Shown here: one piece after another, positions 1-9,800 of the stretch
Numbering within the stretch: position 1 is the stretch's first letter
Layout: each line of letters opens with the position of its first letter
NCBI GenBank assembly: GCA_949752745.1
Contig: OX457026.1
Location: 23,253,308 to 23,317,307 of the forward strand
DNA from: Protula sp. h YS-2021
Lineage: Eukaryota; Annelida; Polychaeta; Sabellida; Serpulidae
Reading direction: 5' to 3'
DNA length: 64,000 nt
The notes under the pieces: model-generated
The model's database searches: none
What the model was told of the DNA's origin: nothing
Seen by the model: the letters and a program-made list of their open reading frames with translations, nothing else
Made by a program: the position numbers and the translations under genes

Positions 1-254
1 GCAACACAGGTGCCGCAAAGCGAGCATAGTTGACTTGCATAATGCTATATAGCGAGGAATTGAAGGAGTACGCTGAACCCCAGTAGCGAACCGCATCTTG
101 GAGCTATATATGGTGCCAAGCAATATTGGAAATGCGGTGCCGTTTTAAATGTTCCTTTTGCGTGTAAAACCCTTTTCTTCAGAGATGAAAAATTTTAATG
201 CACAACTACAAATACATTTTTAATTTATCCCCCGTGTAACGGAGGAACGTGGTT

Positions 255-290
255 ATGAGCTTGTTCGGTCTGTTATCTCCGAAACTACAG
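255..290 (+). CDS. Weak candidate for GAK first coding exon
   Basis: An ATG at 255 opens MSLFGLLSPKLQ and ends at CAG followed by gtagaa, a plausible donor. Vertebrate GAK proteins begin MSLL, so the start is suggestive. Against it: the exon ends in phase 0, while the exon at 2338 needs an incoming phase of 1. A further exon with the sequence before the glycine loop would therefore be needed, and I did not find one between 290 and 2338. Confidence 0.15.
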
Positions 291-789
291 GTAGAATTGT
301 TTTGAAACTCCCATAAACTGATACAGCACATATTACGGATGTGGAGTATCGTTTTTTTTATTCCAAATCATGAAAAATGGTCAAAATGACAGTATTTAGA
401 AATTTGTTATATATTTTGATGTAATTTTGTCTGCGAAATTGAACGTGTCTTCAAGGCTGTGTCTCCCAAAACTGTTTTTCTGATTTCTTTTAAATTTACA
501 CGGATAAAACAATCATTTCGATATCGCTTCTTGTATTTATCTTATTTTGTACGTGGTAACTTACCGTTCAGATGTTGCTTGTGTTGCTGACTCGTTGCTT
601 AAAAGCAATTATTTTTTCCGCAAAAGTAATTGCCAGATTGTTGGAATTTTCTATTTCAGAATGCTATTTTCTCAAGAATTAGTTTGTCGTTTCCTGGGGT
701 TATCACCTATCAGATATTTTTTAGCACCCAACCGGGAACTTTGGCCCCGGAGGGGAGCTGTTAGTTTGGGTGTTGTCCGCCTGTCTGTC

Positions 790-1625
790 TGTCACTTTTT
801 GATACATTTTTTTGTCGACGCGATATCTCTTCAACTATTAGGCGGGCTGATTTGATATTTCACTGAGAGAATATATATATCATGTAGATGTGCAAAGGCG
901 TATTAATTTTGAAATCGACAAAAAATTGACGAAAGTCGAAATGGTCGAAAATGTGACATTTCTGGATGGCACTTAGCGAAAACGCAGTATTTTGTTGACG
1001 CCATATCTCTTCAACTATCAGTTGTGCAATGGCGTATTAATTTTGAAATCGACGAAAAATTAACGAAATGGGAAATTGTCAAAAATTGACATTCCACTAT
1101 CAGGCGGACTGATTTGATATTTCACTGAGAGAATATACATATCATGTAGATGTGCAACGGCGTATTAATTTTGAAATCGACGAAAAATTGACGAAAGGGG
1201 AAATTGTAAAAAATGTGACATTCCTGGATGGAACTTAGCGAAAACACGGTATTTTGTCGACGCCATATCTCTTCTTCAACTGTTAGGCGGACTGATTTGA
1301 TATTTCACTGAGAGAATATATATATCATGTAGATGTGCAAAGGCGTATTTATTTTGAAATCGACAAAAAAAATGACGAAAGTCGAAATTGTCAAAAATGT
1401 GACATTTCTGGATGGAACTTAGCGAAAACGCAGTATTTTGTTGACGCCATATCTCTTCAACTATCAGTTGTGCAATGGCGTATTAATTTTGAAATCGACG
1501 AAAAATTAACGAAATGGGAAATTGTCAAAAACTGACATTCCACTATCAGGCGGACTGATTTGATATTTCACTGAGAGAATATACATATCATGTAGATGTG
1601 CAACGGCGTATTAATTTTGAAATCT
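790..1625. repeat. Tandem array, ~445-bp higher-order unit
   Basis: The phrase GGCGGACTGATTTGATATTT starts at 841 (one mismatch), 1102, 1286 and 1549. Spacing alternates 261, 184 and 263, so two copies of a roughly 445-bp unit are each made of two related sub-units. Each carries CATATCTCTTCAACTATCAG-type and ATTAATTTTGAAATCGACGA-type blocks. It lies upstream of the first recognised GAK exon and has no convincing coding potential. Confidence 0.9.
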
Positions 1626-2337
1626 GTTTATTGAGTTGAGTTTTAGCGTGACAGGTTGAGGGCTGTGAATTACACGATGGCTTGTTTTTTCGCGATCCTC
1701 CTACAAATAGCAGAATGGTGAAACTCCTTATAATTCGTAGCAGGAATTTTAAAACAGTAAAGATCTGAGTCACTTGGTTGAAAAGCTTTCAAATTTGTCA
1801 CGAATGTATCTGGTACCAGCCTAGAACATCTTCGCAGACCTATCGCAACTGCAGTAACTTACAGTTTCATTGCAGGAAACTTTGTTTGAATCACTGTCAA
1901 TTGAGAACGGGTCTTTCCTATGTTCCTTTAAAGTCGATTGCTATTCTTAGCAAATCGCGAAAATCTTAAAACACTGTGCTTAAATCCCCTTGCATCGAAT
2001 GTGAGTATTAATGAGATGCTTCTCTTCCAGTTATGTCTGTTTTTTTTTTTTAGGGTAACTGGTGTGGTTTTATTATATTTGTGGGTCTGTTTTTGCTGGA
2101 ATTCTGTTCTGTTCGGGAATGGTTTGTTAGTTCAACACATAATGTGTTGTCAGACTTTTAATTAGTCCGAAGAATTATGAGAAAGTGAGCAACGAGATAC
2201 TTTTTAGCTGGTATTGAAGTGTAGCGGTCCGACTAGAATTTTCAGCGATTCAAACAGTTCATTTAGTCGCAGTTGTCGATATGTGTTATAGATGTACAGT
2301 GTACACAAAATCATAATGCTTTGTTCACTTTTTCAAG

Positions 2338-5300
2338 GTGGTTTTGCGTTTGTATTTGTGGCGCAAGATATAGCAAGCGGCAAAGAGTATGCACTGAAGG
2401 TGAGTTATAGAAAACTGGAAATTATTCTGCAAAAATTGCTGGCAGTAATATCATGTGTCTTATTTGCATTACCCGAAAGTGATATGCGTTATCTAAATTG
2501 AAACGGGTCTAGGACGATTCCCCCCCAGACAACTCCCCCCCAGACAACTCCCCCCGACAATTCCCCCCGAACAATTCCCCCCGTAGGACAATTCCCCCCG
2601 AGGACTATCCCCCCCCCCCCCACTTAATTTTTATATTATATTTTACTTTGAATGCCAAAGTCTTTATTTTTAAAATACCATAAATTCAAAAATGCAAAAT
2701 TTTTCTATCTGGAACGAAAGTTTTTTCTGCCATTTAAAACCTGGTGTTGTGGGCAATTCCACGCAAATAGTCAATAGTCAACAGTATGTCGGTTTTCGAA
2801 GTCGCGGACTGTTTGACGAATGCGTTGCGCAGAGTCGGCGTACCAGCGACGTGGTAGCTCGGGCAAGCGGCCACCCACAATTTGACCAGATGCACCGCGA
2901 ACATTACGGCGGATCCGACCGATGTAACATGTAAAAAACCGTTTTTGCTGGCACTGAGGTGGCCAACTTAAAGTTCATTGGTTTGGATAAGGCATGTAAA
3001 TTGCAATTGCGACAATGTTGAAATGAAAGGACAATTACCATCTCCAGTTAGAAGATAAAAGGGCAACAATTTGTAAAAAAAAAAGAGAGAGAGAGAGAGA
3101 GAGATACAAAGTAAAGAAAAAAATAAGAAAAATAAAAATGAATGAGGGGGGGGGGGGAATAGTCCTCGGGGGGAATTGTCCTACGGGGGGAATTGTTCGG
3201 GGGGGAATTGACTGGGGGGGAATTGTCCTGTTCCCATTGAAACACAACATTATAGGGTCTTTAGTTTTGGTGACTACACAAGCCATCGCCAACATTTTTT
3301 TAACAACAGGGACCGTTACATTGTAATCATTTTTCGTTTAAAGGTATTCTTTTATTGTATATATACACGTATATTTTGCTTTTGTTATTGATATTACGTC
3401 AGTACTTCATTTGTTTTACGTTTAAATTAAACGAAAAAACGTGATTTTTTTTGGACGCCTTGTAATTCTGTACATTTTTCCACACGCATTCTCGGTCATC
3501 TACAGAGTTAATAATAAGATCACTCGTGCAACATTTCTTCTTGTTTACAGAGGCTTCTTGCAAGCGATGAAGAGAAATGCAAGGCGGTCCTACAAGAAAT
3601 ACATTTTCTTGTATCCTTTTCTGGCACGATTTTTAAAAGGAAAAACTCTGAGCCGGTATAAATACAACTCATGAAATTGATTAGAGGAATTTTCAGTCTT
3701 ATAAGAGGACTATGTGAACACAAAGTAAAATAAGTTTTATAAAGAGCTTTCAAGTTCTTTTCGGGTATTGCGCAAAATGTGTAAAAGTCAAGAATATTAG
3801 TAAACTGTTTTGTGAAGGGTTATCACAGTGAACAAGTGGGCAGGCCTTAACGCAGAAAATAGCAAAAACTTTCAGGGCATCCCAATGTGATAGAGTTTAT
3901 ATCTGCGGCGAGCATAGACAAGAAAGAATCGGACCACGGCCAGTCCGAATTTCTCCTCCTCACGGAACTGTGCACAGGTAGCCATAATGTCAGTCAGTAC
4001 AGTTAAGCACGAGACTCAGGTGAAGTTTTGATGTTTAAAATAAAATTTTAAACCGAAAAAAAATTTAGTTTCAACAGCGTTTTGTGAAGATTGGTAATGC
4101 GTGGTACGTTTTGAAAACTTAACATGTAGATTGACTTCCACACTGTTAAGGAAAATTAATACACAGGAAAAAATGACAGAGGGTTCTTCTAACAATCAGT
4201 CATCCCGCAGGGATATTCTGAAAATCGAGCGGTGGGCAATATGGCGCACGGTAAAACGAAGTAACGGCAAAGCTTTCAGAAGATAACAAGGGATTAGTGA
4301 TAACAACCATGCAATAAAGAAGCACTTCCTTCAATTTTTTATGGCGCATACTGAAAAATATTGTGCACTATCTGGGAAAGAGGTGGGCGATTCAGAGCAA
4401 GACCAAAATCTTTGTGTTATCATACAGAAAACCAATGCACCAGTCCGACGCCAGAATTATCCCGTTCTCGCAGTCAAGCATAGAACTTGTATATCTATTG
4501 CGGAATAAGCCGCTTGACTGCCATGCCGCGTCGTATTGTTTCTATAAAATGTCCCCGCATTTGTTTGACTCACAGGTGGGGACTTCGTGAACATTCTACG
4601 CTCTCACGGTCGACCGCTGCCCTGTGATAAAGTGCTACATGTTTTCTACCAGATCTGCAGGGCCGTGCAGCACATGCACAGGCAGAGACCGCCCATCGTC
4701 CACCGCGACCTTAAGGTAACCGAGGTTGGGAAGCTGTCACGGCACGGTCACACCGGTGGATTGCATATACCGTGTTTTTTTCTCATGGAGAGTCCTTTGT
4801 TTAAAGTCAGTTATGCGGTTATCTACTGTAGTTCAAATGCAAAGGAATGTCGATAAAAGTTTTAAAAAAAACCCATCAAACGTGGAAAGTATGCAATAAG
4901 TCGTTTTATTGATTTGCTCTGTATTTTGATGTATAGACTTAGCACGATGTTGCTAAGTAGTACGGGTATGCAAATAAATGAAATGTGATACAAATTTAAG
5001 AGCTGTATTCTGTTCATTTGCGAAGTTCTAAGGCTGAAAAAAGAAAGAAAGGCAATAAACAAACTGCGCAATTGTTTGAGCTGAGCACTGTTTTAAGGAG
5101 GGTTTGCTTGCGCAGGTTGAGAATCTACTGCTGAGTGCCCGTGGGCAGATAAAGCTATGTGACTTCGGAAGCGCCACGGTAGAGTGCCACGCGCCGGATC
5201 ACACATGGTCGGCAATGAAACGCAGCCTGGTGGAGGACGAGGTGACCCGCACGCTCTCACCCTCCTGTGAAACATCTGGTCGTCACTCCGACGACAAGTT

Positions 5301-6840
5301 CAGAAAAACTAATCATCCGCCGTAAATTTGGTTGTCAAGCGATATATTAATTAAGATGAAATATTTAGAGATTGATTTTAAGGTTGTCATCCGGACGACC
5401 AATTTGAAAAAAAAAATAGTCGTCCCGGCCAAAATTTGGTCGTCATTAAGGACTTGACGACTGGTTTCGCTACCACTGCCTTCCCGTGACCGTCCCCGAT
5501 AAGTAACCACAATACTCTGCTGCTGATCACCCGAAAACAGCATAAATAAAAACAAAAGCTCACCTACACTCAATTTCACCAGAAGAAAGATTAGCTTGGA
5601 GTGATCACTTTACGTGAAAATGCGCGCTCTATCTTCAATTAAATTGCTTAATTGCTTGTAGGTATTTTGTGTTAGAAAGAACGATTTGTCCCAAACAAAA
5701 TAGTTGTAAGCAAAAAATGATGTATAAAGCGTGTATTTGTTGCTGTTAGCACGTGACCTGATGGCAGTTGGATGTTTGATTTCAGATGGCGAAGAACACC
5801 ACTCCTATGTACAGAACGCCTGAAATGCTGGACACGTATCAGAATTATCCAATCAACCAACAATCCGACATTTGGGTACGAATGAATCCTGTTCTTTGTC
5901 ATGCAAACAAAAATTTAGATGCATATACTGTTCCTGGGCTCTGTTGTTTCAGGCACTTGGCTGTGTACTGTCCCTGTCTGTCTGTATTGGTATGCACTGC
6001 GATGTGTAATGTTCATGCCACTATTACTGTAGACATTGGGTTGTGTAAAGTTCATGCCTCTGTTTTTGTAGGCACTGGATTGTCTAATGTTCATGTTCAT
6101 TTGTATTGGCAGGCACTGGGGTGTGTACGGTTCACACATTTGTATTGTTGCAGGCACTGGGTAGGTGTACTGTTCATGCCTCTGTTGTTGCAGGCTCTGG
6201 GTTATGTATTGTTCATGCCTATGTATTGTTGCAGACACCGGTGTGTACTGTTCATGCCTGTCTATAGTGGCAGGCAGTGGGTAGGTGTACTGTTCATGCC
6301 TCTGTTGTTGCAGGCTCTGGGTTATGTATTGTTCATGCCTATGTATTGTTGCAGACACCGGTGTGTACTGTTCATGCCTGTCTATAGTGGCAGGCAGTGG
6401 GTTGGTGTACTGTTCATGCCTCTGTTGTTGCAGGCACTGGGTTGTGTGCTGTTCATGCTTTGCTTTAACGAGCACCCATATGAAGACTCAGCCAAGCTGA
6501 GGATCATCAATGCCAACTACAGTATTCCTGAAACTGATACTCAGTACACCGTTTTTCACGACCTCTTACGTGAGTATAAAAATGCACATTGCTCTTTTGC
6601 CGATATTTTCAATTAAAGATAAGCAAACAATCTCTTTAGAAAGGGCTGTTTGTTAATTTCAAGGCACTGTCTGCAAACACCTAATGTGAAATAAGCTTAA
6701 TATTTTGCTGGAATTTTTCTTCGTAGGAGGTATGTTTATGATTGATCCACGCGAAAGGCCAACAATCCATGACGTCATTGAGCGCTTGCAGGAAATAGCT
6801 GTTGCAAGAAATATCAACCTAAAAGCTCCGCTTGATTTGG
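2338..6840 (+). CDS. GAK: GAK: kinase-domain exons
   Basis: Eight exons encode a serine/threonine kinase domain of the NAK (Numb-associated kinase) family. Visible landmarks in order: the glycine-rich loop GGFAFVF and ATP-binding lysine in YALK (2338-2399); the helix-C glutamate in LQEI (3551-3623); GHPN and the hinge LLLTELC (3876-3977); catalytic loop HRDLK (4576-4715); DFGSAT (5116-5241); activation segment PMYRTPE and SDIW (5786-5875); [11 protein letters not shown] (6434-6569); and the helical C-lobe with IDPRERPT (6727-6840). All catalytic residues are present, so the domain should be active. Exon 6727-6840 has a second donor 24 nt downstream (after 6864) in the same phase, which would add eight residues. 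The exon or exons carrying the initiator methionine and the residues before the glycine loop were not identified. Confidence 0.95.
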
Positions 6841-9800
6841 GTATATCTTCCCGACCCGAGCAACGTAAATATTGCAGTTTGTTTCAGTTAGGATTACTTT
6901 CATGTCTTTAAGTAATTATATTGTGCGTGCTCTTTGCAAATTACATCTGTGATATTTCACCAAACTTTCTTGTTAACCCAGCCGACTTTGTCGGACTGGG
7001 TTAGTCGTATCACTATAGGGGGATGGAATGTATGTGCGTATGTTAAACATTTCTTTAAAAAGCTATTCTAGTACAGTTTTGCTCCGGTCGTTTTGATATT
7101 TACGCAGGAATGTTCCCTGGGTGGTCCCCCACCTGGCTATTACTACTAAGTTCAGAAACAAAGTTCTTCATTTTTTGGCCTAACAGTATTCGTTTCAGTT
7201 TTTCTGTCTTTCCTTGTTTGGTAACTTGGCTGGGTAATGTCCTTGGACATGCTTGTTTTCTATCCTGAAAGTTGCATCCTAAATCTTGCCAAGGCTTTAT
7301 ACGAAAGGAGGTTCAGAGATTAGTTCTGATTATTTAAAAGCACCTCGCAGTATAGTGTGGTAAATGTAAAGTCATTTTTTCCTTTTTGGCATTCCAGCGA
7401 ACATTCCAGAAGCACCAAGTCAACGCGTGAGTGATAATAGAGGACAAAGTGGGCATCGTTCCGATAATATCGCCCAGTCTCAGCCATCGCAGAACTCGCA
7501 GTCTAGTCAAGGCGGAAGTAGCTTCTTCAGCGCTCTCAGAGGTGGCGCTGCTGGCTTTATGAAGAACATGAAGGACGCAAGCTCAAAAATGATGGAAACT
7601 GTCTCAGCGTAAGGTTTCATTCTGTGCCCGGACGCCATGTGCAAATGTCAGTTGAAATGTAATTAAGTGACAGCTTTCAAATTGCAAAGCAGTTTCTAAA
7701 GCTAAGCAGTTGAAGTAGCAAAATGCATATAAAATGGAAATGAAATTTTGTTTCACAGAAAGGTTTAGATCTCGTCGAAATACACTTAAATTCATTCGAC
7801 GCTTGTTTATACGATTATGTTTTCGATTTGTTTGTTCTGTCCAAATACGGTTTAAAGTGCATCCTTTTGATCACAGAATGAACAAGGGTGACTTGGATAT
7901 TTCATATATCACGTCAAGGATTGCAGGTTAGTAGTTCATCTCGCATTAGCACGTAAATAAATGTGTGAAAATTTGTCTTCTTATTTTTTCTTGTACTGGT
8001 AAAAATGCTTTAATAAAAAAGGGAATTTTCTTGTGAAAGTATGAAAGGCTGATTGGTGCAGGGTTTATCAGGTTCAAATGTTCACACTGCCCAAGGCACA
8101 AACGAGGGCTTGTAGTTAATACGTCAAATGAGAATGCGAGTACAGAAAATAAACTTAATAATTACGGAAAATAGAAATCCTTTGATTGTGTTTACTTTCC
8201 GATTGGGTGAAGGTTTTGTCGCAAACCCCCCCCCCCCCCCTTCCTTCTCTCCCGTTACTCCTGCTCCTCTCATTCTCTGCTTAAGATCTTTAAAATGTGC
8301 TGAACTAAATGCCATGTTTCATATTTTGCTCAGTTATGTCGTACCCGGCTGAAGGGATAGAGACAGCTTATAGAAATCACATCGATGACGTCAGAGCTTT
8401 CTTAGAAAACAGACATCCGAACGCCTATGCTGTTTATAACTGCTCCGAGCGAAAATACAGAAATGCCAAATTCGACAACAGGGTATGTGCAGAGCGTATT
8501 TTGCAATAAAATTTAAGCATATTTCCATGTTTATATTAGAAATTGTGCGCTTTTCTTTTCTGCAATGCAACAGAATTAAAACATCGTTTCGTTCGAAATT
8601 CAGTCCCTTTATTTTGAGCGTGCTCCTGTTTCAGGTATCCGAATGTGGCTGGTCCCCACGCAAAGCTCCGACTCTGAGCAGCCTCTTCAGCGTCTGCTCC
8701 AACATGCACCTGTGGTTACGTCACAGCCCTAAGAACGTGTGCGTGGTTCACTGCCTGGACGGCAAGGCTGCCTCGGCCACCGTGGTCGGCGCCTTCCTCG
8801 CCTACTGTCGTCTGTTTGAGAGCGCCTCTCCCGCCATGCATATCTTCACGGCGCGGCGAGTAGCCCCCGGCATAACGCCGTCACAGAAAAGGTCTGCTCT
8901 CCTTGCTTTTTTTTCTATAATTTTTGAGCTGACAAGATTTTGCAATTCTTTTGCAGCTTCAAACAGTGTTGGTATATGTTGTAGCCTCGTGTATTTCGGG
9001 ATCATTTTGCTGTTTTCACAGTAATACACATAACTGTTCTGAAAAAAAGAAAAATTCTCTTGGGCAATTAGCAAGATGGGGCACAGATTGATCACTCACT
9101 TTCAATTGAATATAAGGGCCTCATTGAGATTATTCATTTGCTGGAATGTGATGCTGTTTCAGGTATATAGAATACATCTGTGACATGTTGGGGGAGAAAC
9201 CGGTGATCCCGCACAAGAAACCTCTAGTATTAGCCTCACTAACAATGAGCCCTGTCCCACTGTTCAATAGAAACAAGTAAGTCTTGAAAAAAAGGAAATA
9301 AAAAAATGATAATAGTCAGTTATCTGTTGCTGCTAAAAGACACGTTTCTCAACATAAAAAGCACAATCATTTAAGGCATTCTATTGGTGAGATTTCCAAG
9401 CAGTCTTAAGTGCAGAAATAGTGCCGAATTTGGCGTGTACCTTGCACTTCCCTTGAATTTTTTTTTGTATGTAGCCGGGGATGGGGTGGCAGAAATAGGG
9501 TAGAGGTATGACGTCATACTTCCTCACTGACCCCTGGGTGCTGGTTCGTTTTGTAGGTCAGGCTGCCGTCCCTTCGTGGAAGTCTACCAGGGCGAGGAAC
9601 GCATCGTGACGACGTCACAAGAATACGACAAGATGATTGGCTATGAGACAAGCGACGGCAAAGCAACGATAGCATTGAACTGCGCGGTGCAGGGAGACAT
9701 TACCGTCGTTGTCTATCACGCCAGGTCGACCTTTGGCGGCAAAGTTCAAGGCAAAATCACGTCCATCAAGATTTGCCAGCTGCAATTCCACACTGGCTTT

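Noticed and set aside
2692..2934. 80-codon frame containing [12 protein letters not shown], resembling the GAK SGHPN region
   Set aside because: It lies before the helix-C exon and inside foldback element A. The true GHPN exon is at 3876-3977 with correct splice sites and phase.
5915..6475. 186-codon minus-strand ORF rich in HEQYT repeats
   Set aside because: It is the antisense shadow of the splice-junction array; repeats of an open unit keep it open, and it has no homology.
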